In this document: one piece after another, positions 11,755 through 23,664 of the stretch
Numbering within the stretch: position 1 is the first letter of the stretch
How the letters are laid out: each line of letters opens with the position of its first letter
DNA from: Sycon ciliatum
Lineage: Eukaryota > Porifera > Calcarea > Leucosolenida > Sycettidae
Reading direction: 5' to 3'
NCBI RefSeq assembly: GCF_964019385.1
Contig: NC_088643.1
Coordinates: 9,794,054-9,858,053, forward strand
Length of the DNA stretch: 64,000 nucleotides
Translations under genes and position numbers: made by a program
Notes under the pieces: model-generated
The model's database searches: none
What the model was told of the DNA's origin: nothing
The model's input: only the letters and a program-made list of their open reading frames with translations

Positions 11755-12884
11755 CTTGGCCAGAATGCATACGTACGAAAAGGCGTAGCATCGTCATGGT
11801 CGATATACCAATAACCTGTAGGATACTGAAGATGTCTAGATGAGCAGTCACGTGATATCTATTTGACGGGTTCCACAGAACTAGAAGTACATGGACAGCT
11901 ACAAACTACCCTCTCCGCAGCATACCTGCATTTCAGTCACTCAGTTGATGTTTATCAGTTTGATCACTACGGTTGGATAACAGGTATGAAAGAGGCTATT
12001 GTCTGACCGTGTATGTAATGATAGTATGGTGTAGATGTATGGTACTCACAGCATCCCTTTGCTTTCTTCAACTGGTGTGCTGCCTCGGCCTCTTCGGTCA
12101 ACTATTGAAAGCTTTGGGCTGCTGTGTGGTAACGCATGGTCCCATTTATTTTATTTTTTACAAAAAACACACACACCATTTGACGGCACAAAGCAGCAAG
12201 GCAGCGATGGGACATATAGAATGGCAGGAGTGGGGGAGAGGCAGGGCCATGGAGCAACTATTCCTGTTGTGCCTCCGCCGTACTCAGTCCGAGGCCGGAC
12301 ATGGCTGTGATCAGTGTAGCGCAGAGAGTGAGAGACAAGCCCGGCGGGTGCTCAGTCTGACACAAAGTACATGACGATGTACATGTAGTACAAATGATTG
12401 AGATGAGCTACGACATGATTTTCCACATATTTAAAAGCAGGGGGTAGTACAATACCCTGGTATTGTACTACATTGTATTGATACCATTAGACTGTTAGAT
12501 AGTGGTCCATAATACACCGGAAAAGGCCACTGCGTTCGCTGGAACACAACTCAGCTCTGAACACGGTCATGCTGCCAGCGTCCAATCAACACTCACTGAA
12601 GGTAGTACAGTCATGTAGTGGCATGTAGTGACGTTGACGGAGCCAATGGTGGTGCACAGTCGTTCCTGTGTGTGTCTCAGCGTCGGCAGACGAAAATCCG
12701 ACACTGTACATGTACGTCATAGTCGTGTATCCGGGCCTCCGGGGTGCCCGACCCTTCGGCTTGGCGGATAATGCTCGAAACATTGGCAGATTCTGTTTGA
12801 AAAAAGCAGTGAAATTGGCAGAACCAGACCGGTACAAACCTTATCGCAGGTTCTTCCTTGAATTCTGCTCCATTTCTTTATCAG
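11755..12884. other. no gene recognised
   Basis: Open frames on both strands overlap at 11973-12374 and 12586-12922 without a recognisable domain. A broken hairpin with GGTAGTACAATA...TATTGTACTAC at about 12440-12475 may be a relic of a short palindromic insertion. Confidence 0.3.
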
Positions 12885-12960
12885 CATACCAAACATGCAA
12901 TAACATACCAAACATGCAATAACATACCAAACATGCAATAACATACCAAACATGCAATAC
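12885..12960. repeat. 19-bp tandem repeat, four units
   Basis: Four near-identical copies of CATACCAAACATGCAATAA. Confidence 0.9.
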
Positions 12961-14037
12961 TCTACATACCAGTAAAAGTACCAAATTCTAATCCGCCAAA
13001 GGCTTCACCCAGTACTGGCAGTACTGATGAAGAGAAGAATCCAAAGTCAACGCACGCCATACATACTATAGGCAATTAGGTGGTGTACATGTACATTAGG
13101 ATAATTAGTATGACTGTTTAAGCATGCATATACATTCCTACGCTACTCATCCTCTCCGCCATTGCCCATCATTATCCCATCAGGTGTAAATCAGCGAACG
13201 ATCAGCTGAGTTTACTCTAGGTCATAGTGCTACTGTTCACTGCAGGTGCTGCTGAGTGCTGAGTGCTGCATCCACATCCATTGTAACGTTAGCCTAGGTA
13301 GGAACGCTCTCTGTTGTTTACTCATTACTGCATTAGAACCTGGCCATTTCTTTAGTGCATGGAAGGCACCACGTGGCGATATTGCATTATTGGCAATCTT
13401 GGCGAAGTGAGAATCTCTTTATCCACCTTGCGTATACTGACAGGCCCCTGTCATCCCGTGAAGTATTCAACAGTGATACTAGCTTGCATGGCGATCATTT
13501 AATAATCAATTATGGGTGATAGGATATTGCGATAGAGTGCAGGGTGTAGATCCTAAGCTGGTGTCATCTGCCAACCTCTTTAAACCGTATCCCGATTTAG
13601 AAACACTTTCGGGATAATGACTGAGCGACAGTCAGCTGGCAGGGCCAAGACGATGATCTAGATTATGCCCGTTTTCCCTTCTGCCTAAGTTCTGGCTTAT
13701 TTGTGTGTATGTGTGTCACGTGCATGCTCGCGACAATAGTGGGGATGCCAGCCACAGTCCTGGGGGTTATCACATGGACCCTTGATGCCATGCTATTGAC
13801 CCTGCGCCTGTGTTATCGCAGTGCCAACTGTCAAGGATACACGAGACTGAGATCAGCTGGTTCCCAAATCCCAATACAATGCAGTCCATGATTCCCAGCA
13901 GTACATGTTAAGATGTACTGAAGTAGATTGAGTAACACATACATGTGTGCAATTGCATAGGAAGTGATGTAGAGCAGAGCTCTGTATGCAATCGTAGTAC
14001 ATGTACAAAAATGTTCATGCAAGCACAATACATTAGC
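12961..14037. other. no gene recognised
   Basis: Stretches with coding-like codon use occur at about 13700-13890 on either strand, but no splice model could be built. Confidence 0.3.
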
Positions 14038-15457
14038 CTACGTGGACACGCTGATAGCTAGCAGGGCATTGCAGACCCTTGCCAGCCAGCATGGTGCATT
14101 GGGCACATGCACTCCCACTCCGGGGAACCCGATATGGAGTGTCTGTGGAATTACTGGTCTCAATACAAACACAATCTACAAACTACACGTACAATACACG
14201 GTGCTCGATCCCAGGCAGTGTTAAACGGGTGGCCAAATCCCCAGAGAAGGTTTATGGCACTTCTTCTCAAGTCGAACGTTTGACACACCTGCAACGATGG
14301 TAATGTGCCTTCCAATGGACCGTCGTACTGTCGGATCTGCTCCACTGGCTTGAACTCAGGGACCGAGGAAAATGTCTTAAGGAAACATGTAAGCGTACTG
14401 CATGTCACAAACCACCGCAACATACTATAACCGATGTACAGACGTTCTTCAGTACAATCTAGTACCGATAACCCAGGCACGACTGCAGTAGAACGAAGGT
14501 TAACTTTGTTTCTCTGGCGTTTCATAGCTAATAGGCCGATTATCAGCCAACAAGTTGTCTGCTGATTTGGCTCTGCCCTCGCTGCATCGAGCACTTTTGC
14601 AAGTACTATTTTTTTTAGCAACTTTAGCCAGTAGGCTGTTACAAGATGTAAACATGTACTAGTACTGAGTGTGGTACTACATGACAAGCAAACAGAAGTT
14701 CAGCACCCGTATACCAGTATCCTGCATTGCAAGTTTGCAACTACAACAAAGTTAGGGTAGAGAACGTACGCAATGCTACACGAATCATTGGTTGGTAACA
14801 GTTTACATAACGTCGAACTCTGCATGTACATGCGGTACATGTATGAACTGAGAGTATTAGTTAGTAAGTTATTAGTTGCATGCACTTGATACGTAGCAAC
14901 AACAGCATGCACGTACAATGTACATGGCTGGAAACATCAACACACGCACAGGACACCTCATTCCAGTGCCACGGAGGCTTATCCACGGAATACGTATTGG
15001 TCCGACAGGTCTACCATAACCTATGCTGCACTATCAGGAAAACCATGTCAAGCTAGTAATGTTGTTCACACAAACAACAGCAACAGTAGAAACATCATCA
15101 TCATCATCAACAACAACACGAACGGTTAAACACAACAACAGTACACTTGCGTGAACAATGCGGTGGTGTTAAGGGTTTGTTGTTGTTCGAGGTGTAAGCC
15201 CCAGGCCAGCTAGGGGGTAGACAAATACCGGATAACACATTGGTGGTAAGTTGCTTCGACACTGGAAAACAAATCACCTGCTGTAGGGCTCGGCGGGTGT
15301 GAACTTGACCAGGTGACAACAGTAGCTGCTGCTGCCGGTTAGTGGCTGGCAGAATTGAGAGTTCGTACAGCTCTGGCACGACGAAGCCAACGGGTAGCTT
15401 TGGTGCGCGGTTGGTGATCAGATAGTGCGGCTCAGATGTCACCGCTAGCGTTATCAT
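14038..15457 (-). CDS. possible three-exon gene, about 123 residues, unknown product
   Basis: Proposed exons on the - strand: 15457-15278 (60 codons, ATG with an in-frame TAG upstream, starting MITLAVTSEPHYLITNRAPK), 14375-14289 (29 codons, including SSVPEFKPVEQIRQYDGPLE) and 14142-14038 (34 codons plus TAG). All junctions are phase 0. The borders are CAG|GTGATT, TTAAG|, CAG|GTGTGT and TTCCACAG|. A further coding-like piece (IGYGRPVGPIRIPWISL) at about 15040-14950 might be an extra or alternative exon. No protein family is recognised. It would be transcribed divergently from the homeobox gene about 1.1 kb away. Confidence 0.35.
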
Positions 15458-16573
15458 GTCCAGCGCTGCACTAATGTTCGCGGTGGTATTGTTTTGCTAG
15501 CGATGCGACTTACACGAAGTGATCTTGTCACTGGGGATAATGAGACGAAGCATAATTCGATGTAAGTTGACTGATTAGGATCGGTATTCGCACCAAAATT
15601 AGTATCAAACTGTTTCCTACAAATGAGCTGTTGCTATTTCTGGCCTGGTTGGCGATAGCTTTGGAGGCCATCTTCCCACGGATTTCGACTGGCACGGCGG
15701 GATACAAGACTTGTCACTAGCACAATGCCCACGTTTTCGCAGACATGCTCCTGCCATGAGACGGAATTGGCGCTCATACCCTCAAGCCTCTCTAGTGCCC
15801 ACTTCGGACACCCCGTTTAGGATCTCCCGGTCGAAATTCTCGATCGGCAAAACGCTGCAAGTTTCACTCCAAATACGGAGACGTTTGTGTCTTTTTGCGC
15901 AGGAAAAGTCGCGGAGGGATCGGGCGATAACCGGCAAGTGGTATCCACCTCAAGAGGATCATTAGCCCCTCGAGTGGCCTGGCAAAAGCGTGGGACAGGA
16001 GTTGCTTGAAACTGCAGTTCCCGAAATAGCAACAGGCAAAATGCGGGGGACGTGGCTGACATTGTCTGACAAGCGTGTGCCACTTCGGAGCCACTTTGTC
16101 CGGGACGAAATTGAACCCCATGCGCTCGGCATCCTGGGTCGCCTGCTGCTGCTGCCCATTTCCAGTCTCGTGCCTGCTCGCCGCTTATGTTGTTGTGTCA
16201 CTTGGGAAGCATAGTCCAGTGTGTGCAGAATTGTTGTGTGCTGAGTACAAGTACAAGTATGCATGTGGCACACCAAGCAAGCTTGGAGTGCCATGGATAA
16301 GTGGCTACAGAGGAGAGTGAGAGGGCACCGCGTGCTGCTATGCAAGTGTCATGTGTAGACGATGTTGAACGCTCTGGTCGAAGAGGTCGGTTTTGCCTAT
16401 AAGACAAAACCCAACAACAAACTACTATGTCATTTAGTCCGCCGTTGCGCTGTCAGACGTTTTGTCCACTTCCTCCCGGATATTTTGCTAACTGAGCGTA
16501 AGACAAGGTAGTGGTGTTCACGTCTTGGAAGATTGAGCCGCTCTAGATCAGAACCAGCACTGCAGTCACTATC
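15458..16573. promoter_or_regulatory. interval upstream of the Irx-like gene
   Basis: About 1.1 kb separating the start of the candidate - strand gene (15457) from the homeobox start codon. Several overlapping open frames (15711-16345) are present on both strands, but none has recognisable content. No TATA box or defined element can be claimed; the promoter role follows only from position. Confidence 0.3.
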
Positions 16574-16669
16574 ATGCAGTCGGTAACAGGTACGCCCATA
16601 CAAGTGCATCCGACGGCCATGCAGTTCAACTTTGCAATGAGCCCCACGGTAGCCGCCGCGCCTGGACCG
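16574..16669 (+). CDS. Irx-like gene, exon 1 (coding)
   Basis: 32 codons from ATG, ending GGACCG|gtaagc. Encodes a hydrophobic/proline N-terminus (MQSVTGTPIQVHPTAMQFNF). Too short to show as a long open frame; identified from splice phase. Confidence 0.8.
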
Positions 16670-19600
16670 GTAAGCGACTACTCTGTTTTATCCTGTAGCT
16701 TCCGTTTCTCAATTGATGACCAAATATAATCAATACCATGCCGAGTTCGGACGCAAAGTTCCGCTTTCGAAGTCGTGTATGTCAGTCATTGTAGGCATCA
16801 CCCCTGTTCGTACTACATGGTTTGTTTACTCCGAACTACCCCATGTGACACCACTGTTTGCGGACACACTGGGCGTATAGTTACTGGTCGCAGGTACTGG
16901 GTACAATGTATGTCTGGCGTGGGACGAGCTTCACACCTTTCCGTATGATTCGATCAAATGGAAAGTCGGATTGCACGAGATTCATGGATACTAAACTTCC
17001 CCCTAGCAATATTCTCCACGTGGCGCCACCACCGCCACCACCCTTGTTCAGACTTGTGTTTATGAAACTGGACTTCCCCGCCATTTGGGTTTGATTTCAT
17101 CTTGGCCGATTCTCATGCAGGCAGGCCCCAGCTTTGCCATACCCAAGATTAGACTGCATGGTAGTACTACTACAGTACGTGTATTATCTTTTGAGCTCGG
17201 TTAAAGCTTACCCTGGCGATTTCTCACTTTGCTGCTTTCAAACCAAAGTCGGTTGGGTACCTTTAAAATGCATGGCTGTGAGATATGGGACATGGATGCC
17301 AGCCGTGCCTTGCATGACTTGATGAACATGCCACAAACACTAGCATTGGAAGTATGGTGGCAGAACTATCATACTAAACATAGATGTATCATCATTATCC
17401 ATCATGCTCATTGTGTCCGTAAGTAGCTGGTCATGTATCGGTCATGTAAATACCCAGTAGCAACTTAGCTAGCAACAAGGAAAGATCTTAGAGGCTGCAA
17501 TCCTCGCACACCAATCTTCAAGTGCCAGCCCGTGTTCCAATTTGGAACCACTTCGCTCCAATCCTCTTCTGCTGACTCTCTCTCTCCGTGTAGTTGGTAT
17601 ATGTTAGTGACCTGGTTGAGTGCTGTGCACTTGAGGACATTTCAGGTTCCGGAAAGTGACCGTGCCGTTTTAGTGTTTTCCAGGCCTGCTGAATCACGAC
17701 TCGGAGGGCTGCGCGAGTTGGACTTGAAGTGCTTCCCGATTTGACTTTTCCCGATTCGTGTTTCAGCCGAGTTTAGTCCGCATGCCAGTTTAGTCCGCAG
17801 AGAGGCGGATGATGCATGCAAATGCGTGGGTTGCCATCAGAAATATCCACCCACGCCGCGAGAGAGCCCTCTCAGCAGGATATTTCGATCAGGGTGAGTG
17901 GATATTTCGATCAGAGCGAGTGGATATTTCGATCACGGGCAATGTTCTAAGTATGGATTCGGATCTGGGTCTAAGTGAGGAGATTTTGACGCGGCAGTCA
18001 GTAGTGAAGGCTGAAGTACTCTTCCGATCCGAAGCTAGGATCCGTGCGTGCCAGCAGGTCAGACAAAGCCAGCAGGCGCACATTCCGAACCGTTCCGGCG
18101 ATAGTCCGTTGCACTGCAACAACCGCGGATCTTGTCCTCCGCGCACCTGATCCTCTTGACTCTCCGAAACCCCTTCCAGCTCGCTCAGCCGCTGAACACT
18201 TTTAGATGACCATCGTACCGAGCTCTCCGACCGAGCTCCGTGCCTTGCGCGAAGAAAAGCCTTACTAGCTCCCCGAGCCTCTTACCTTACGCGAGGAAGA
18301 ACGCCGCTATTTCGATCGCGGCTAGAGGCGATCTCAGTTCTCGAGCAACTGAGATAAAACGGGAGCGATCTTCTCACCACGGTCAGTTGCAGAGAGATCT
18401 CCTACTGGTCGTATCTGTTTGTTCAGCGAGTCTGCTGAGACGCGGGATGGAAGTGACCCTATTCTTGGCAGAGCAGATTGCCCCTTGGCAGAGTTTCCTT
18501 CTGTGAGCTTGTCGCTTGTGCTGTGCACCTGTTCGTGAAGCGTGACGCCTGTTGATGCTTGTTGATCGGATCTCGCGCTGTAATGTTTATCACTGCTGTA
18601 GATTTACCTAGAAACAGTTATCCTACTTTTCGTAGCTAACAACGGGCTACGCGGCCCGGAGTAGTCGATGAAGCTGCTTGAAGATTCCGAGACTCGCAGC
18701 AATTAGTTCCAAACTTTATGGAAGGCGTAGTTTTCGGTTGTCTGACAGACTGTCATCGTGGCAGCTGCGAGGAGGAAAGAGGACCTGCCCTTGTGTCTCC
18801 GCATCCAGTCCAGCTGTACAGCTCATGCCTGAGTGATGACAGATCTGCTGCTGCCGTCGCTTCCGTCTTTTATAGCCGGAGAGCTGCCTGCTGCTGACGG
18901 ACGTGCGGTCTGTATTGTCGACCGCGATGGACGCTGCTGCTGTCCGAATGCTTCGATCCCTGCGTTCCGGCGACGGGTTTTGTCACCACTGCAATTGCTA
19001 TTATTTTTGTTGTACTGTTCTTCACGGCAGCACCGCTACTGCACGGGCCCGGGGGTATAAATTTGCGAGTGTCTTGTCTAACATTCATTGTGTTTGTTTG
19101 TTCATTGCTGTTCCTCTTTGCAGTATTCCTTCGCCACTGCGGACGGACAGAGTTTCGTAACCGCTGTACAGCCAACGGGCGCAGCGGGCACAGGCGATCT
19201 TCAACCGGTACTGCTCTCTCCGCAGACTATCTTTGCCCAACGACCAGGCGCAGCGGGGGCCACTGCTGTGCGCTACGCGTTTCCCGTGCAGGCTGCCAAC
19301 CCTGCTGCTGCTGCTGCTGCTGCTGCTATGACACCGTTCAGTCCTCCAAGCGCTGGAGCTTACCCTTGCCCCGCGCCTACTGGTGCGCCAGGTTCGGCAC
19401 AATCGCCATCGCCCATGACCACCATGAGGCCTGTGTTCGTCCCAACGACCAGCGCTTGTGTCACCTCACCGGTACGTACTGACAGCGACAAGTGTTGCAT
19501 GCGTTCTTTTCTCCAAAATAAGAAAATAGTAATAAGTTGTAGTACCCGTGACAGTCCTTGCACATGGATGAGTAAGACACATGATTGACACAAACAAGGT

Positions 19601-21595
19601 GTTATAGAAGGGAGGGGGGGGGGGGGTGCACGCTTGAATGAACTTGAGATTTTTTCCCCAGGCCTCGTTGTAAGCTAAACATAAACTAACTTACGTGCTC
19701 TACGGCACCGGCCCAAGTGTCATAGTGGCATTGAATGACATCATCTCGATCTGTACGGAGTGGTAAATAGGCGCTTGAACTGCTTGCAGCTTGTGTTACG
19801 CTGTGTGCACTTTTAAAAAGCAGCACAAAACTCCTCAAACGAAATAATGAAATAAAATCTACAAAATGATGTCATGACCGGTTCCTATTCTCACCTCCAG
19901 CCTGAATATACCGGTAGAGCTGATGTCATTGTTCTTGTGTGTTTGTCTTTTGCCCCACTGCATCACATCACAGGTGCAAGTGGCCCCCGGTCAGTGGCAG
20001 TACCCCTACACTGGTGCTGAGACAGGCATCGCAGCCGCAGCCACACCAGCGGCATACAGCGTTCATGATGCTACCGCCGCCGTCGGTCATCCTGGCTTTG
20101 TGAGACCAGCAGCTGGCTTCCACCCGGCCGCCGCTCAAATGATTGCGTAAGTCACATTCCAGCATTCCATAGCCTCTGACAAACAGAGCTGGTACATGTA
20201 GCATGAACACAGAGACAGGATCGTGTCTCCGGGTGCCATGTCGTCTAACGAACAGGGCCTCTACAGGGCCTCTACAGGGCCTCTACAGGGCCTCTACAGG
20301 GCCTCTACAGGGCTTCTACAGGGCCTCTACAGGGCTTCTACAGGGCCTCTACAGGGCTTCTACAGGGCCTCTACAGGGCTTCTACAGGGCCTCTATAGGG
20401 CCTCTACAGGGCCTCTATGCGTACAGGTGCACGTAGATATTGTTTACTCTACTCTCTAGCTGCAAGTGCCTGTTGGGTGCATCTGTGTGAAGAGATGTCT
20501 TGTGTGCTAGTGTTACTCATCTACTTGATAGGCCAATTCAGATGGTAGTTGAACGCAAGCTACAATGCACTCCGAGCGTCTCGCTTCCAGCGTTTCTAAT
20601 TATTTTGTTTGTTTGTCATGTGTGTGTGTGTGTCTATGTTTGTATGTAGGTGTAATCCCTACATGGGCTATGCAGATGCGCCGGGGCGGATGAAGCGTGC
20701 GCGCGACTGCACGCGGCCACTGCGCGACTGGCTGGTGGGCCACCGCCACAACCCGTACCCGCAGAAGGCCGACAAGTGCCACCTGATGTTCCTGAGCGGC
20801 CTCAGCATCAACCAGGTGTCGATGTGGTTCGCCAACGCTCGCCGTCGCATCAAGAAGGTGGGCATGAAGGCCTGGTCCAAGGGTCTGTGCGAGGACTTGC
20901 CAGGCGCTGGGCCTGGTTCCGACAACGACGCTGAGAATGATGATGCTGATGACATCACAAGTGACGACCTACTTGCCGACAGTGACTGTATCGTGGACAG
21001 CGCCAGCGACAAGTCTGAGAATTACATCACAGGCACTGCCAGCAGTGCTGGCGTCGGCCCAGCAGCAATGCATGCCATGCGCATGCACCCATACGCGGCT
21101 ATGATGCACCCGCTGCACAATGGGCGTGCCGACTCGACGCCGGTGCGTAGCTTCTCGTGTTCCGACGCCGAGTACTCACAGCAGGCGATGCTCATCGGTA
21201 CGGGCACGGTGAAACGCCACAGCCTGGAGACGACGGCCATAGAGTTTAGTCCAGTGGCCACACCGCAGTCTAGCTACGGCATGGCTGACAAGTGGTCCTC
21301 AAGCAGTGGCTATGCAACGTGCAATGATCTCCCCACGCAGAATTCCTCCGCCACACACTCGTCCACAGCAGATACGGAGAGCGACGTGGCAAGAGCGCCC
21401 GTCGCTACGGTGCCCGTACCACCGGCACCGCCTTCACGACCACTCCTCACGCCCGTCGGCGTGCACATCCCCAGTGTGATGATGTCATCAATGATGTCAT
21501 CACCGGCCAGCACACCCCCAGGGGTGCAATGGTGCTTCAAGCAGGCAGCGGACATGCCCGGCATGCGAGTGCCACTCAAACAAATCCATGACTAG
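16574..21595 (+). CDS. Iroquois-type TALE homeobox transcription factor, four exons, 520 aa
   Basis: Exons 16574-16669, 19124-19471, 19974-20146 and 20650-21595 join in phase (0, 0, 2) into 520 codons; every intron is GT..AG. An in-frame TAG at 16544 supports the start. The homeodomain lies at about residues 219-278 with the TALE loop tripeptide PYP (241-243) and recognition-helix core WFANARRRIKK (265-275). Alanine follows WF (homeodomain position 50), as in Iroquois and Mohawk proteins. NPYMGY before the homeodomain and KAWSKGLCED after it recall the flanks of Irx proteins, as does the acidic tract at about 283-310. No clear IRO box is seen. An eight-alanine run occupies residues 93-100. 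It is a nuclear DNA-binding regulator by family. Divergence from bilaterian Irx is large, so Mohawk-like is the alternative. No gene symbol is assigned, because orthology to a named Irx is not demonstrable. Confidence 0.87.
17878..17939. repeat. 22-bp tandem repeat in Irx intron 1
   Basis: Two full units and one partial unit of GGATATTTCGATCAGGGTGA-type sequence inside the 2.45-kb first intron. The rest of the intron shows no exon. Confidence 0.8.
19124..19471 (+). CDS. Irx-like gene, exon 2
   Basis: Acceptor ttcctctttgcag, donor CACCG|gtacgt; 116 codons, phase 0 at both ends. Rich in Ala, Pro, Gly and Gln. A (GCT)8 run encodes eight alanines (about 19304-19327). Confidence 0.85.
19612..19626. 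repeat. poly(G) tract
   Basis: Uninterrupted G run after GGGAGGG in intron 2, one of many long G/C homopolymers in the window. Confidence 0.9.
19974..20146 (+). CDS. Irx-like gene, exon 3
   Basis: Acceptor catcacatcacag, donor ATTGC|gtaagt. 57 codons plus two bases, completed by the first base of exon 4 (GC|G, Ala). Encodes VQVAPGQWQYPYTGAETG and an alanine/proline-rich segment. Confidence 0.85.
20258..20411. repeat. 11-bp minisatellite in Irx intron 3, about 14 units
   Basis: Units CCTCTACAGGG and CTTCTACAGGG, partly alternating and so giving a 22-bp higher-order period. Each unit contains a pyrimidine stretch ending in CTACAG|GG, a passable 3' splice site. Confidence 0.95.
20650..21595 (+). 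CDS. Irx-like gene, exon 4 with homeodomain
   Basis: Acceptor tgtttgtatgtag; 315 residues then TAG. Holds the whole homeodomain, the acidic tract and a long Ser/Thr/Pro-rich C-terminus with an ATG-rich MMSSMMSSP run. GC content and codon use over the homeodomain are markedly GC-rich compared with the flanks. Confidence 0.9.
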
Positions 21596-21955
21596 AGCAG
21601 CAGCAGCAGCAGCAACACGACAGCTGCTGTGTCATGATCCTCCGCAGTTAGTGAAATAGCCGTGAACCTTTAGTAGACAAGGGAATTATGACCCAATGAC
21701 TGTTCCTTGTCACTGAAGGGTGTGAAAACATGCTCTGTGCAACACTTGCGAACCATCTCTGAATGGTGCATGACGTGTCAGAGTATCTCAATTAGCAGTG
21801 TGCAGGAGACCGCATGCCTGCGCTCCGTATTCAACTTCCGCGTTCTACATCGAAGGCATTCAATTGTCCAATTGCTCTGTAGCTGCATAACAGTTAGGCG
21901 TGCCTACCTGTCTACTTGTGTGAGTTTGTACTAGCACACGACCTGCCTGCTGTAT
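21596..21955 (+). other. likely 3' UTR of the Irx-like gene
   Basis: Begins with an AGC triplet run (about 21596-21614). No AATAAA was seen before the assembly gap, so the transcript end is not defined and may lie in or beyond the gap. Confidence 0.4.
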
Positions 21956-22155
21956 NNNNNNNNNNNNNNNNNNNNNNNNNNNNNNNNNNNNNNNNNNNNN
22001 NNNNNNNNNNNNNNNNNNNNNNNNNNNNNNNNNNNNNNNNNNNNNNNNNNNNNNNNNNNNNNNNNNNNNNNNNNNNNNNNNNNNNNNNNNNNNNNNNNNN
22101 NNNNNNNNNNNNNNNNNNNNNNNNNNNNNNNNNNNNNNNNNNNNNNNNNNNNNNN
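21956..22155. other. assembly gap (200 N)
   Basis: Two hundred consecutive N. Open frames running through it are meaningless. Confidence 1.
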
Positions 22156-22547
22156 GATGGCTGCTGGTGATCCTGGTATGGCTCGTGCAGCTGATGTGCC
22201 TCGCCGTGCCTGCAATCATGAATGCGGCCATCATACACCAGTCCTTCGTTACTCAGCGTGTGCATGCACTGCCCACCTGTTCCGTGCCTAGCGTATAATT
22301 ATACATAACCTGAAACGCTTGCTTGAGTGACCACATCTATGACTAATAATTGATCTGTAATCAACTTGATCTCCCCGCCCCACCCCGGCTGTGGAACATT
22401 TCCTAACGTTACTTTTGGATGAACAGCGCTACGGTGCTCGCTCGAGGCCAGACTGAATCGTGTGCATGCGTATGTGTTCGATGGAACTTCTGTTGACTGC
22501 CCATGCCCTATTGCCCGGCTCAGTGGCAACTGTGCGTTGAACTGTAC

Positions 22548-22575
22548 CAGGGAGTCGTAAAATACCGACTCCCTG
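22548..22575. mobile_element. ultra-short hAT-like palindromic insertion no. 2 (28 bp)
   Basis: CAGGGAGTCGT and its inverse with a minimal spacer, flanked by perfect 8-bp direct repeats AACTGTAC (22540-22547 and 22576-22583). Confidence 0.75.
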
Positions 22576-23011
22576 AACTGTACTGTGTACTGACTGTAAG
22601 CCGTTACCATGGTTACTGCATATTTTATTGATTTCATCTCTAGTCGTTTACTGGACACGAGTGTATGTTTGCTTTTTGTTCTTGTAATTCTATAGTATTT
22701 CAGCCATTGCCTATTGAATTATTGCAGCCATGTTGCTCTCCTTCTCTCTATGACCGCTCATTTTGCTGAACAAACAAAATTTGACCAGATGCCAGCCCAA
22801 GTATGCTGCATCCCCGAGTTACAAATCGTCCAACCTTCGTCAATATTTTACTACTCCTTTGCGTGCATAAAATTTTATTATCTTCACCCAGATCTCTTGT
22901 TCATACTGTACAGATTCTACAGCGTAACAGTCAGCTTTATCCGGCTGAAGTTGTAACGAATGAGTCCTAACTTCACACTCACTGTCATTGCTCTGGTAAT
23001 CTAGTGGGAAC

Positions 23012-23065
23012 CAGGGAGTAGTAAAATACATACTAATACTAAAGTCTTTGTTTTACTACTCCCTG
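23012..23065. mobile_element. ultra-short hAT-like palindromic insertion no. 3 (54 bp)
   Basis: CAGGGAGTAGTAAAA and its inverse around an AT-rich spacer, flanked by perfect 8-bp direct repeats GTGGGAAC (23004-23011 and 23066-23073). Confidence 0.78.
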
Positions 23066-23135
23066 GTGGGAACTACTGTCCAAGGCTGCGTTGAAACAGG
23101 GGGGGGGGGGGGGGAATACTACATGTACCGGTACT

Positions 23136-23664
23136 TAGGCTGCGTTTACACGACAACGCTGGGGTTGAAAACGCAAGAAAATCCTTTCGGATCCATGGTT
23201 CATTTACACGGTACGAAGAGCAAAACGTAAAAGTTGTACACCAAAACGGAAGAAAACCAAAACGCTGGCCAAGGTGGAAGAATTTGAAAACGGAAAAGTT
23301 CTGCCGGATAAATTTGGGTGTGTAAACAGTCGAAACGGTATGCTGGCCTCGTTTTCCGTCACGTGTTTTTCGTTTTCGGCCGTTTACACGGATCCGACAA
23401 TCAAAAAAATTGTTTTTATAATTTTCGTCATGTGACGAGTGTTGTTTTGTGGCCTATTCCTGGAGTGTGATTGGTGCTTCCACGACAACACTTGGCACAT
23501 GACGAACTTTTGCGGATCCTTTGCTCCCGTGTAGACGCGCGAAAACGATACAAACGGAGACCACCTCGGATCAGCTTTGATCGTGTAAATGCACGAAAAC
23601 GAAAAAAGAAATGCGGGACTGAAAACGGAAAACTGGCCGTGCGTTGTCGTGTAAACGCAGCCTA
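23136..23664. mobile_element. MITE with AGGCTGCGTTTACACGA termini, about 525 bp
   Basis: Left GGCTGCGTTTACACGACAAC, right its exact inverse. Internal phrases such as 'gtgtaaac' and 'gaaaacg' recur in both orientations. Non-coding. TTAGGC/GCCTAA is symmetric at the ends, so the target duplication cannot be fixed. Confidence 0.7.

Noticed and set aside
14160-14687. 175-codon open frame on the - strand as a single-exon gene
   Set aside because: Only the inner 29-codon piece in another interpretation has splice signals and coding-like codons; the long frame has no recognisable content.
15711-16345. Six overlapping open frames upstream of the homeobox gene
   Set aside because: Open on both strands because of few stops in GC-rich sequence; no domain, and none connects to the homeobox exon in phase.
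21860-22265. Open frames of 84-124 codons
   Set aside because: They run through 200 N and contain no real coding information there.
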